DNA from: Lacinutrix sp. MedPE-SW
Lineage (GTDB): Bacteria; Bacteroidota; Bacteroidia; Flavobacteriales; Flavobacteriaceae
Direction: 5' to 3'
Assembly (NCBI RefSeq): GCF_001874145.1
Contig: NZ_MPCX01000011.1
Span: 1-64,000 of the forward strand
Length of the DNA: 64,000 bases
Shown: piece by piece, positions 36,060-44,550 of the stretch
Numbering within the stretch: the stretch's first letter is position 1
How the letters are laid out: each line of letters starts with the position of its first letter
Position numbers and translations under genes: made by a program
Notes under the pieces: model-generated
Seen by the model: the letters and a program-made list of their open reading frames with translations, nothing else
What the model was told of the DNA's origin: nothing
The model's database searches: none

Positions 36060-36242
36060 ATGTTTAGTACAGGACAATTAATCTTTGCCATTTGTTTTGC
36101 TATGGTTTTTATCTCTTTTATAATTTATACTTATAGAAAAGATATTAATATCCACAAACAACATTACAGAGGTGTCTTTTGGGTGCTTTTAGCCTTTGTA
36201 GGATTTATTGGATTAATAGCTGCTATAAAATTTCTATTATAA
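36060..36242 (+). CDS. Small two-helix membrane protein
   Basis: A 60-aa protein with two membrane helices (LIFAICFAMVFISFIIYTY and GVFWVLLAFVGFIGLIAAIKFLL) joined by a basic loop (RKDINIHKQHYR). I recognise it only as a conserved-looking flavobacterial small membrane protein. The ATG at 36060 is chosen because a -7 box covers the TTG of the longer version. Function unknown; it lies divergent from the MazG-like gene. Confidence 0.75.
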   Translation: MFSTGQLIFAICFAMVFISFIIYTYRKDINIHKQHYRGVFWVLLAFVGFIGLIAAIKFLL

Positions 36243-36352
36243 AATTATTTTAGTCAAACTTCTATTTTAAAGACATTGTAGTTATTTTTTTTGCATTACT
36301 CAAATGCACATAAAATTTACTAACTTTGACTAACCAACTAACTAATAGATTT

Positions 36353-37375
36353 ATGAAAGCACTAAAATACATTTTCTTTTTACTACTTATTTTAATTATT
36401 GGCTTTGCCATATATATTGCAGTACAGCCTAACGATTTTTCTGTATCTAGAACAAGAACTATAAATGCTCCTGCCAAAGTTCTTTTTGAAAAAGTAAATG
36501 ATTTTAAAACTTGGAAATCTTGGTCTTCATGGGTTGAAAAAAATCCAGATATGAAAATCACCCTATCAAATAAAACATCTGGTGTTGGTGCTAAATACAC
36601 TTGGGAAGATAGTGATGGAATTGGCACAATGAAAACTATAGAAACAAACCCAAATAAATCTATAGATCAAGTTATGCAATTTGAAGATTTCCCACCATCT
36701 CAAGTAGATTGGGAGTTTAAACCTAATAACGATGGCTCAACTAACGTAACTTGGAATATTGCCGGAAAAGACTTACCATTTAGTTTTAAAGCTTTTGCAG
36801 CAATTATGGGCGGTATGGAAAAGCAAATTGGTCCAGAATACGAGAGAAGCCTTGAAAAACTAGACAGCCTTGTATTATTAGATATGAAAAAATATAGTAT
36901 TGTAGTAGATAAGCAAACTACACAACACAGTGGTGGTTTTTATATTTACAATACTACTGCAACAACATTTGAAGATTTCCAGTCTAAAATGGCGACAATG
37001 TTTCCTCAAGTAATAGAATATGCTAATAAAAATAATATAACTATGGCTGGTGCGCCATATGTTTTATATCACAAATGGGATAAAGAGAATAATGCGGTAA
37101 TATTTTCTTGTTGTGTTCCAACAACTTCAAGAGTAATTACTACCAGTGACACTATTTTAACAGGCCAATTAGAGCCATTTAAAGCTGTAAAAACCACATT
37201 AAATGGCAGTTACGATAATTTAGAGGAAGCTTGGCTAAAGGCTAATCAAGCTATAACTAATAGTGGTTTAAAAAAGGATGAAAATGGTCCTGCTGTAGAA
37301 GCCTATTTAAACTCACCAATGAATACACCAAATCCAGCAAATTTAAAAACGGAAATATATATTGCTGTAAAATAA
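36353..37375 (+). CDS. Membrane-anchored SRPBCC-GyrI-like fusion protein
   Basis: A 340-aa protein with an N-terminal membrane anchor (YIFFLLLILIIGFAIYIAV), a START/SRPBCC domain at about 28-165 (RTRTINAPAKVLFEKVNDFKTWKSWSSWVEKNPDMK), and a GyrI-like effector-binding domain at about 185-340 (PYVLYHKWDKENNAVIFSCCVPT ... GSYDNLEEAWLKANQAI). Both halves are ligand-binding folds and neither is catalytic in known members; the ligand is unknown. The TTG at 36326 of the ORF track overlaps a -7 box (TAACTTTG, 36321-36328), so the ATG at 36353 is taken as start. Followed by a strong terminator. Confidence 0.85.
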   Translation: MKALKYIFFLLLILIIGFAIYIAVQPNDFSVSRTRTINAPAKVLFEKVNDFKTWKSWSSWVEKNPDMKITLSNKTSGVGAKYTWEDSDGIGTMKTIETNPNKSIDQVMQFEDFPPSQVDWEFKPNNDGSTNVTWNIAGKDLPFSFKAFAAIMGGMEKQIGPEYERSLEKLDSLVLLDMKKYSIVVDKQTTQHSGGFYIYNTTATTFEDFQSKMATMFPQVIEYANKNNITMAGAPYVLYHKWDKENNAVIFSCCVPTTSRVITTSDTILTGQLEPFKAVKTTLNGSYDNLEEAWLKANQAITNSGLKKDENGPAVEAYLNSPMNTPNPANLKTEIYIAVK

Positions 37376-37398
37376 CAACAGTACACATTTTTAATAAA

Positions 37399-37432
37399 AA
37401 AAAGCAGTTCTAAATTTAGAACTGCTTTTTAT
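37399..37432. terminator. Bidirectional terminator between the SRPBCC gene and the 692-aa gene
   Basis: AAAAGCAGTTCTAAA / TTTAGAACTGCTTTT, a 15-bp perfect inverted repeat with A-run to the left and T-run to the right, between convergent genes. Confidence 0.9.
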
Positions 37433-37444
37433 TTTTTTTTAAAA

Positions 37445-39523
37445 TTAATTTTCTTTTAAGCATATTGTTTTTGGCAAGTGCCTACCGTCGTGCATTTCTC
37501 TACTATGAATTACGGTTCTTGGTTTTGCAAAAATAGTAATAACACCACAGTTTTTTGTTGTAGATGCTGTGAAATTAAATGTACCTGAAAACTCTGTTTC
37601 AGTAGGATCTGCTGGAATTACGTGTTCTAAAATACTAACACCAGTCTCGTTTATAGATGTACTTAAACGATAATATTCTATATGACTTTCAGAAACTGAA
37701 AAATTACCACTTATTGGCAATCCTTTTATAAAGTGGGAGCAATCTCCGTAATTAGTAATATTTAATTCTAAATCTGGACTACTATTGTCCATTTGAATAA
37801 CCTTACTTGACGATGTCCCATCTGCATGCTCAATAGTAACCCTTAATAAATCGTTAGTTTTTGGATAAAACTTAGCTACTGCATTTAAAGAATTATTTGA
37901 AGCATCTCCATAATAAGTATATTCTTTAGTTATTGGGTTAGCATGAGAAACATTAAAAATATTGTCCATGACAAAAGAATTATCAACATAATAACTATTA
38001 CCTGTATTTAAATTATCTACTCGTATTTTATAACGTTGACCATTAAATTTATTAGTTTTTGCTTCTACTATAATTAAACCACCAAAAGCACTTCTATTAG
38101 TAACCTCTAAACCTGTAAATCTAAAATGCGCATTTGGCATTGTTAATCCGTTAGCATTTATCCAGTTTACATCTACTCCTCCAATAGCAACTATTTCTGG
38201 GCCATTTCCTACAGAAGGTGCTTCTGGTTGTATTTGCACATAAGATTCTAATATGTTTCCCCAACGAGAACACTCCATCCCTTGTGGCTCAACATTCCAA
38301 GATAAAATAGCTTTTACTTTTAATACTTGTGGGTTTTCGCATTCTTGCTTTAAACCATCGAATTTATAAGGTAGTACTGCAGAGTAAAAAAGTCCCTTTT
38401 CTGGCACTTCTGGAATATCATATACATTTACATATGTTGTTCCTGCATGTATCCATTCACAATTATCTTCTGTTTGTATCCAAAAAGAAACATATTCTTT
38501 ACTTCCGTCTGTACATAAGCCGCCATTATACCCAGAAGACTTGTTAAGTTTAAACGTACCTATTAATGCTTGCCTGTTATAATCTGCTCCAACGCACACT
38601 AATTCTTCATATTCTGTATCGCAGTTTATAGTGTTTAGCTCTACTAAACTGTCTGAAAGATTCCAATTATTTACCTCAAAAATATTTGAGATATTATTTA
38701 GCTCTAGTTTATTTGGAGCTTTTATAACAGTTTGTAGCTCCTTAATTCCAAAACGGTGTGGTTTAATTTTTTTATTATTGTATAAAGCAGAAAGATCTGA
38801 AAAATTAAGCGCCTTTGGTTTAGCTGCTGCCTTAGCCTTTTTAATTGCCAAAAGTTTTTCGGGCTTATTTAATGTTAATTGATTTAAAGATAAATCTGGA
38901 TTTAAAATAACCGAATTTAAAATATCATCAACTTCTAAAATTGGAAAATCTGGAAAAAAGAATTTATACGGTTCTATTTGAATTTGAACATCTTTGGTAT
39001 CACTCCATATGTAAGTTCCACTTTCTAAATCTGGATCATTAGGTTCTGGAACAGAATTCCAAGATAAAACAGCTCTTACTAATGGCAAGTTTGGTACAGA
39101 ACAAAATTTTCTTTTAGATTCTATATCTAATCTTGCGACATAAGTAATTGGTTTTTCGTCTTGATTATTACAGTCTTTTTCTGTAGGAATATCATGTACA
39201 TTAACACCAACAACTCCCATATCTTCCCAACCATCACCATCTTGATAATCTATATAAAACCTAACATATTCATAAGATCCATTTTCACAAAGCGAACCAG
39301 AATAACCACTAGATTTCTTAATATTTATAGTTGCTGTTAACTGTTGCTTTTCCGAATTATAGCCAATACAACCTAACGACTCGAATGTGGTATTCATTTT
39401 TTGAGTAAAAAAATCTAAAGATGTTTTTAATTTAAGTTTAGAAAGATGTTTTCCTCCTAAAGACAAAAATGGTTTAAACTCTTGTCTAGCAACTAATAGT
39501 TGCTTTTCGTTTAATGTTTTCAT
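37445..39523 (-). CDS. Unrecognised 692-aa protein with duplicated cysteine domain
   Basis: I do not recognise a named family. Residues about 48-185 and 306-434 are two copies of one domain: Cys-x-G, KSSGY(S/N)G(S/G)LC, GSxEYVxFxI, a Trp-containing strand, (V/Y)NV(H/Y)DIP, Cys, (V/K)(R/K)A(V/I)LSWN, and a closing W-VQI(E/Q)P. Between them is a basic, Ala/Lys-rich linker (KKAKAAAKPKA). The C-terminal third is beta-rich with further Cys (NYGDCSHFIK, KTICLKEN). There is no signal peptide, lipobox or T9SS domain from the ATG at 39523 (the ORF-track GTG adds MRYLILFI, too short to be convincing). Monocistronic, ending at a strong terminator. Function unknown. Confidence 0.75.
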   Translation of the reverse strand: MKTLNEKQLLVARQEFKPFLSLGGKHLSKLKLKTSLDFFTQKMNTTFESLGCIGYNSEKQQLTATINIKKSSGYSGSLCENGSYEYVRFYIDYQDGDGWEDMGVVGVNVHDIPTEKDCNNQDEKPITYVARLDIESKRKFCSVPNLPLVRAVLSWNSVPEPNDPDLESGTYIWSDTKDVQIQIEPYKFFFPDFPILEVDDILNSVILNPDLSLNQLTLNKPEKLLAIKKAKAAAKPKALNFSDLSALYNNKKIKPHRFGIKELQTVIKAPNKLELNNISNIFEVNNWNLSDSLVELNTINCDTEYEELVCVGADYNRQALIGTFKLNKSSGYNGGLCTDGSKEYVSFWIQTEDNCEWIHAGTTYVNVYDIPEVPEKGLFYSAVLPYKFDGLKQECENPQVLKVKAILSWNVEPQGMECSRWGNILESYVQIQPEAPSVGNGPEIVAIGGVDVNWINANGLTMPNAHFRFTGLEVTNRSAFGGLIIVEAKTNKFNGQRYKIRVDNLNTGNSYYVDNSFVMDNIFNVSHANPITKEYTYYGDASNNSLNAVAKFYPKTNDLLRVTIEHADGTSSSKVIQMDNSSPDLELNITNYGDCSHFIKGLPISGNFSVSESHIEYYRLSTSINETGVSILEHVIPADPTETEFSGTFNFTASTTKNCGVITIFAKPRTVIHSREMHDGRHLPKTICLKEN

Positions 39524-39743
39524 AATAAATAAAATTAAATAGCGCACTTACTCTATTTTGGCTTTTCAGTTTCCGCCAAACATCTAATAGCTTAAAATAA
39601 GTTTACCATTAGAGTACACTACTTAATACATTTATAGTAAAATAGTTAACACGGTATGTGTTAAAATTTAAATCTTAAAAAATTTTATATTCTATAAAGA
39701 GATTAGAAAAAAATAGATAATATTGCATTACATTATTTTAAAA

Positions 39744-40115
39744 ATGAAAAACTTAGTTCTAGTATTTGTTGGTGGTGGTTTAGGAAGTGTTTTAAGATAC
39801 ATTATTGGTAAGTACCTTAACAGTACAGAAAATGGTGTGCCTTATGGTACTTTTACAGCTAATATTTTAGGTAGTTTGCTAATAGGAATTATTTTAGGTT
39901 TAGCACTTAAAAACAATTCCTTAACACAAAACCATACTTTGTTATTAGCAACAGGATTTTGCGGTGGTTTTACAACTTTCTCTACTTTTGCTTACGAAAA
40001 CCATATGTTTTTAAAATCTGGTGATTTTGTAAGTTTTGCTATTTATACTATTGCAAGTTTTGTTATAGGATTTTTAGCTGTTTTTGGAGGTATGTTTTTA
40101 GCTAAAATATTTTAG
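39744..40115 (+). CDS. crcB: Fluoride efflux channel CrcB (Fluc)
   Basis: A 123-aa four-helix membrane protein that exports fluoride as a dual-topology dimer. Motifs: VFVGGGLGSVLRYIIGKYL, GTFTANILGSLLIGI (conserved Asn), and GFCGGFTTFSTFAYE with the Phe/Thr track of the pore. The ATG at 39744 gives the normal N terminus; the ORF-track TTG is 21 bases upstream. I looked for a fluoride riboswitch in the 220 bases upstream and found none. Its stop overlaps the stop of the convergent DUF1684 gene by four bases. Confidence 0.94.
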   Translation: MKNLVLVFVGGGLGSVLRYIIGKYLNSTENGVPYGTFTANILGSLLIGIILGLALKNNSLTQNHTLLLATGFCGGFTTFSTFAYENHMFLKSGDFVSFAIYTIASFVIGFLAVFGGMFLAKIF

Positions 40116-40720
40116 TGTTTATTATAATCTTTAACACCTGCTTCTACTCTAACATTTATATAATTTTCTCTTGGTACAACAGGACATGAAAATTTTTCGT
40201 TATAAGCACAATATGGATTATAAGCTTTATTAAAATCTATAACCACAGTGTTACCTGTTGGTGTTTTTAAATTAATATAACGACCACCACCATAGCTTCC
40301 ATCTCCATTTGTATCGTCTAGAAAGGATAAAAACATACTTTCATCTTTCTCTGTATCTTCTTTTAATTCTATATTTTGATATAAATTTAATTTATGATCT
40401 AAACCTTTTAAGGAAAAGGTTAATTCGCCATATTTAACATATAGTGGTGTTCTATTAGTTGTTGTTTTCATTTTAAAAGTTTTCTCATTTGGAGTACGTT
40501 TAAAATTTGCAGTAACAATATAAGTTGAATCAAATTTAAAAAATTCAAGACCTTCAAAAGTTTTTCTGTCTTTTTGCGATAGTGGAGATTTAGTAGCATC
40601 TTTAAAATCTGCATTTAACTTACGCTGGTATGCTGTTTCACCTTTTAACGGTGTTTTTTGAGCACAACTTACTGTTGAAATTACACATAATAGTAACCAA
40701 AAAAACTTCTTCATTTTCAT
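40112..40720 (-). CDS. DUF1684 domain protein, exported
   Basis: A 202-aa protein with a signal peptide ending in a lipobox-like CVISTVSCAQK, so probably a lipoprotein. The C-terminal part carries the DUF1684 signature: DTNGDGSYGGGRYINL, VVIDFNKAYNPYCAYNEKFSCPVVPRENYINVRVEAGVKDY. The conserved Cys and Tyr-Asn-Pro-Tyr-Cys region is typical; biochemical function unknown. Its stop shares the bases TTAG with the crcB stop. A -7 box TATTTTTG lies 14 bases before the start. Confidence 0.9.
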   Translation of the reverse strand: MKMKKFFWLLLCVISTVSCAQKTPLKGETAYQRKLNADFKDATKSPLSQKDRKTFEGLEFFKFDSTYIVTANFKRTPNEKTFKMKTTTNRTPLYVKYGELTFSLKGLDHKLNLYQNIELKEDTEKDESMFLSFLDDTNGDGSYGGGRYINLKTPTGNTVVIDFNKAYNPYCAYNEKFSCPVVPRENYINVRVEAGVKDYNKH

Positions 40721-40733
40721 TTTTTATTTAATT

Positions 40734-40741
40734 CAAAAATA
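40734..40741 (-). promoter_or_regulatory. -7 box of the DUF1684 gene
   Basis: Minus-strand TATTTTTG, 14 bases upstream of the ATG; divergent from the candidate small RNA promoter at 40762. Confidence 0.5.
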
Positions 40742-40761
40742 CAACTTTAAAATATTTTGTT

Positions 40762-40769
40762 TAGCTTTG
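40762..40769 (+). promoter_or_regulatory. -7 box of the candidate rod-shaped small RNA
   Basis: TAGCTTTG matches TAnnTTTG. No clear -33 TTG is present, so this is a weak promoter call on its own. Confidence 0.35.
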
Positions 40770-40775
40770 GGTAAT

Positions 40776-40924
40776 TAAAACATAGAAATACATGCGTTGC
40801 GTCATTAAAAATTATAAACAAATCACCACTTATAGACCTATAAGGAGGACTTGTTATATTATATAATGATGTAAATATCAAATAATACAATATTAAAAGT
40901 CCAACTCTATAGTTGGACTTTTTT
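40776..40924 (+). ncRNA. Candidate structured small RNA with its own terminator
   Basis: Between divergent genes lies a strong plus-oriented terminator (AAAAGTCCAACT / AGTTGGACTTTT, 40895-40922, then TT) with no protein gene before it. Upstream, an 11-bp stem pairs 40797-40807 with 40864-40874 (two G-U pairs), then AU-rich partial pairing, a second stem ACAAATC / GACTTGT (one mismatch), an internal loop containing GAG, and a tip stem CTTATA / TATAAG. The result is a long rod, roughly like 6S-type RNAs, about 150 bases in total. I cannot assign a family. Confidence 0.5.
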
Positions 40925-40985
40925 ATTTTACATATAAAATATCCAATAAATGATTTAAAAACAATATCTAAAACCAACCAATCCA

Positions 40986-42224
40986 ATGAAAATGCTATTC
41001 AATAATTACTTAAACACTTTTAAAGGCCTCTCCAAAGAAGTATGGTGGCTTGCATTAATTACATTAATTAATCGTGCCGGTACAATGGTTATTCCTTTTC
41101 TTTCTATTTATTTAACCGAAGATCTAAATCTCTCGTTAGAAAAGGTTGCTTGGGTAATGACCTGTTTTGGTTTAGGCTCTGTAATTGGTACTTGGTTGGG
41201 AGGCAAATTAACAGATACTATAGGCTTTTACAAAGTTATGGTTGTAAGCCTTTTTTCTACTGGTATTTTATTTATTGCCGTACAATTTTTAAAAACTTTT
41301 GAGTCTTTTTGTTTGGGTATATTTCTACTAATGGTTGTTGCAGATACATTTAGACCAGCCATGTTTGTTGCTATGAGTACTTATAGTAAACCAAAAAATA
41401 AAACTAGAAGTGTAACCTTAATTAGGCTTGCTATAAATTTAGGCTTCTCTGCCGGACCTGCAGTTGGTGGCTTAATAATTTCGGGAATAGGCTATTCGGG
41501 ACTTTTTTGGGTAGATGGCTTAACTTGTATAGCAGCTACACTACTACTAATTAAAGTATTAAACCCGAAAAAGGCAATTGTACAAGATGAAATAAAAATA
41601 GAGAATCCAGAATCTGCCTACAAGAACAAAGGCTTTATTATTTTCTTTTTTGCAATGCTTGTTTTTGCTGTTATATTCTTTCAATATTTTTCGGCAATGC
41701 CTTTATATTACAAAGATGTACATTTATTAAATACTGTAGAAATAGGTTTACTTTTAGGTGCTAATGGTTTTTTTATATTTTTATTTGAAATGCCTTTAAT
41801 TAGCTGGCTAGAAAAAACGAAATACAACAAAGTAAGTCTAGTATTATTTGGAGCCTTTTTAACAGGCTTAAGCTTTATTGTTTTAAATATTACAGCATGG
41901 TCTGGAATATTAATAATTGGTATGTTTTTAATGACCGTTGGTGAAATGATTGCTTTTCCTTTTTCAAACTCTTATGTTATGGATCTTGCAAAAAAAGGAA
42001 ACCAAGGTGAGTATATGGCTATGTATATTATGTCTTTCTCTATTGCAAGTGTATTTGGTTTTAATGCAGGATTGCAAATAGTATCTGGTATTGGTTTTAA
42101 TAGCACGTGGTTAGTAATGACAGCGCTTGCAGGAATTTGCATTTTACTTTTATTTGTATTAAAATTATATATGAAGAAAAAAATTAATAGTAATGAACTT
42201 AAACCAAGTTACAATAGCCACTGA
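40986..42224 (+). CDS. MFS transporter (DHA1-like)
   Basis: A 412-aa inner-membrane protein with about 12 hydrophobic helices. The A motif is visible between helices 2 and 3 (GTWLGGKLTDTIGFYKVM) and helix 5 has LAINLGFSAGPAVGGLI, typical of drug:H+ antiporters such as the MdtH/MdtG type. The substrate is not known. The downstream VOC gene starts 32 bases before its stop, in another frame, so the two are translationally linked. Confidence 0.9.
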   Translation: MKMLFNNYLNTFKGLSKEVWWLALITLINRAGTMVIPFLSIYLTEDLNLSLEKVAWVMTCFGLGSVIGTWLGGKLTDTIGFYKVMVVSLFSTGILFIAVQFLKTFESFCLGIFLLMVVADTFRPAMFVAMSTYSKPKNKTRSVTLIRLAINLGFSAGPAVGGLIISGIGYSGLFWVDGLTCIAATLLLIKVLNPKKAIVQDEIKIENPESAYKNKGFIIFFFAMLVFAVIFFQYFSAMPLYYKDVHLLNTVEIGLLLGANGFFIFLFEMPLISWLEKTKYNKVSLVLFGAFLTGLSFIVLNITAWSGILIIGMFLMTVGEMIAFPFSNSYVMDLAKKGNQGEYMAMYIMSFSIASVFGFNAGLQIVSGIGFNSTWLVMTALAGICILLLFVLKLYMKKKINSNELKPSYNSH

Positions 42225-42567
42225 AAACACAAGACAACTAGTATCTTTTTATAAAAAATTAGGTTTAAAATTAATTGTAGATGCTTTGCCTCGCTATGCT
42301 AGGCTGGAATGTCCAGATGGTGAGGCTACTTTATCTATAAGCTTTACAGATGATATTTTATTAAGGAACAACACCACGCTTTATTTTGAAAACCAAGAGC
42401 TTGATACTGTCGTTAAAACGCTTCAAAATAAAGGCATTACATTTAACCAATTACCAAAAAATGAGTCTTGGTTATGGCGCGAAGCCAAACTCCAAGACCC
42501 AGATGGTAATAATATTATTCTTTTTAAAGCTGGTGAAAATCGTAAAAATCCACCATGGCGTATTTAA
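42193..42567 (+). CDS. VOC (glyoxalase-like) family protein
   Basis: A 124-aa protein of the vicinal oxygen chelate superfamily (NQVTIATENTRQLVSFYKKLGLKLIVD ... EAKLQDPDGNNIILFKAG). His/Glu metal positions are not all obvious, so it may be an enzyme or only a binder. It overlaps the MFS gene by 32 bases and was probably co-inherited with it, which hints at a resistance function (inference). Its stop shares TTAA with the stop of the convergent CocE-type gene. Confidence 0.82.
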   Translation: MNLNQVTIATENTRQLVSFYKKLGLKLIVDALPRYARLECPDGEATLSISFTDDILLRNNTTLYFENQELDTVVKTLQNKGITFNQLPKNESWLWREAKLQDPDGNNIILFKAGENRKNPPWRI

Positions 42568-44498
42568 TTAGCTAAAATTGAAAATTCAATATTAGAAGCA
42601 TTAAATACTGTATGTGTTTGGTTTTTAAAATCGCTTTCTTTGGCTTTATAAATATTTGGTACAAATGTTTGCGGATTTAAATCAATAAGTGGAAACCAAG
42701 TACTTTGAACTTGTATTTGCAATTTATGTCCTGCTTTTATTGTATGAAAAACATCTTGTAATTTAATAGTTACATCTGTAGTTTTATTTGGCACAAAAGG
42801 TTCTGGTTTTTCAAAGCTATTTCTAAAACGACCACGCATAACTTCACTTCTAACCATCATATGGTAATTACTAAGTTTTAAGTGATCTTGCATACCTTCT
42901 TCTTGCTCTTCAATGTCTCCAGGATGTACATCTATAACTTTAACAATCCAATCTGCATCTGTTCCTGTTGTTGCTACTTTTAAATTTGCTAAAATATCTC
43001 CTGCTAAAGTTAAATCTTTCTCTAATGCTTCAGTTTCAAAAACTAATACATCTGGTCGTCTAGCAGCAAAACGTTGATCGTCTGTCATATACTTTCTTGG
43101 TGTAAATACCGTTTTTATATCTTCAGAATATGGTACAGGACGTTTTAAATCACTAATAAAAACCTCTTTAGTATTTCCCTTTTTTGTTGTTGCTAATTCC
43201 TGATTAGCATTTAAATACATTTTCTGTTTAGTAACGTTTTCTGGTGGCCAAGCGTTAAAACTACTCCAATCTTTTTTTCCAGAATCAAAAACATAAGCTT
43301 CTGGTAATCCTGTATTTTTATCGCCACTTCCTTTTAAAAAGTGATTAAAAAACTTTGTTTCTACTTGTTTTTGGTAGTTAAGAGATATTGAATCTCCAAA
43401 GAAATAATTACCCACATAATTTTTTTCATCACTTCTAGCCCAACGTCCATGATCCCAAGGTCCAAACACAATAGTATTGTAAGCTTCAGGATTATTTTTT
43501 TCAATAGCTTTATAGGTTTCTAATGGTCCATACAAATCTTCTGCATCAAAAAAACCACCAACTATCATAGTCGCTACAGTAGGTTTAGAATGTTTTAAAT
43601 TTTGAATAAGTCCTTTTGGTTTCCAAATACTATCGTAATTTGGATGCTCTATAATTTCTTTCCAAAACACATCATCAATTCTATCTGTTTTAGAAACAGA
43701 TTTATCATCGGGAGTTTCATATTGAAAATAGCTATTTAAATTACTAAGTGGTCCAGCATCTAAAAAAAACTGATACTGATCTTGTGTTGGTAAATTTGGT
43801 AATTTATACCATGCAGAATCTGTAGGTTTATTTTTTGTAGTTCCAAAAAGAGAAACGGCTCTAAAATAGCTTAATAAAAATGCGCCATTATGATGAAAAT
43901 CGTCGAAAAAGAAATCACCAATACACGCTTGTGGCGATGCTGCTTTTAATGCTGGATGCGCATCTATAGTTGAATATGTTGCATAAAAACCTGGATAGCT
44001 AATTCCCCAAGTACCAACGCGGCCATTATTATTTTCTACATTGTTTACAAGCCAATCTATAGTATCGTAAGTATCTGATGATTCGTCTACATCATTATTA
44101 TCTTTTTTATTAGGAATGTAAGCTCGCATATTATCGTAAACACCTTCACTCATCCAACGGCCACGAACATCTTGATAAACAATAATGTTTCCTTCTTTCA
44201 TTAAATGTACATTTGGACCTATTTTTTCTTTAAATTTATTTTCTCCATATGGTTTACTACTATATGGCGTACGCATCATTATTATTGGGTATTCCTTACT
44301 TGTGTCTTTTGGAGAATAAATGGTTGTGTGCAACTTTATACCATCTCGCATGGCGATATCCACTTCTTTTTTGGTATAATTATCTTGTACATACGTATCT
44401 GTTTCTTGAGTAACAGTTGTTGTTGTTGTTTTTAAATCTTTTTTACAGGACGTAAAAAGAATTAAAAGCGCAAAAGTGATTTTAAAAATGTGTTTCAT
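42564..44498 (-). CDS. CocE/NonD family hydrolase, lipoprotein
   Basis: A 644-aa serine hydrolase of the X-Pro dipeptidyl-peptidase (S15)/cocaine esterase family. The ATG at 44498 gives a lipoprotein signal (IFKITFALLILFTSCKKD); the ORF-track version adds 43 residues that look like read-through upstream sequence. Catalytic Ser is in GTWGISYPGFYA, the Asp probably in GGFFDAEDLYGPLETY, the His in GPWDHGRWA. The C-terminal jelly-roll domain ends with IQVQSTWFPLIDLNPQTF. Family members split acyl esters or N-terminal dipeptides or act as glutaryl-7-ACA acylases; the substrate here is open. Confidence 0.92.
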   Translation of the reverse strand: MKHIFKITFALLILFTSCKKDLKTTTTTVTQETDTYVQDNYTKKEVDIAMRDGIKLHTTIYSPKDTSKEYPIIMMRTPYSSKPYGENKFKEKIGPNVHLMKEGNIIVYQDVRGRWMSEGVYDNMRAYIPNKKDNNDVDESSDTYDTIDWLVNNVENNNGRVGTWGISYPGFYATYSTIDAHPALKAASPQACIGDFFFDDFHHNGAFLLSYFRAVSLFGTTKNKPTDSAWYKLPNLPTQDQYQFFLDAGPLSNLNSYFQYETPDDKSVSKTDRIDDVFWKEIIEHPNYDSIWKPKGLIQNLKHSKPTVATMIVGGFFDAEDLYGPLETYKAIEKNNPEAYNTIVFGPWDHGRWARSDEKNYVGNYFFGDSISLNYQKQVETKFFNHFLKGSGDKNTGLPEAYVFDSGKKDWSSFNAWPPENVTKQKMYLNANQELATTKKGNTKEVFISDLKRPVPYSEDIKTVFTPRKYMTDDQRFAARRPDVLVFETEALEKDLTLAGDILANLKVATTGTDADWIVKVIDVHPGDIEEQEEGMQDHLKLSNYHMMVRSEVMRGRFRNSFEKPEPFVPNKTTDVTIKLQDVFHTIKAGHKLQIQVQSTWFPLIDLNPQTFVPNIYKAKESDFKNQTHTVFNASNIEFSILAN

Positions 44499-44550
44499 TA
44501 AAGTAATTGATTGTTTAGATTGACTAAATTTACAAAAACAATTTCTCTCT

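Noticed and set aside
39524-39743. Fluoride riboswitch upstream of crcB
   Set aside because: I looked for the conserved pseudoknot segments and saw none; the leader is AT-rich without matching motifs.
40841-40850. Shine-Dalgarno-like AAGGAGG with following codons
   Set aside because: The possible frame after it is only about seven codons, Bacteroidetes rarely use this signal, and the bases take part in the predicted RNA hairpin.
40747-40986. 79-aa minus-strand ORF in the ORF track
   Set aside because: It begins on the start codon of the MFS gene in antisense, runs through a strong plus-oriented terminator and the candidate RNA, and has no domain or signal features.
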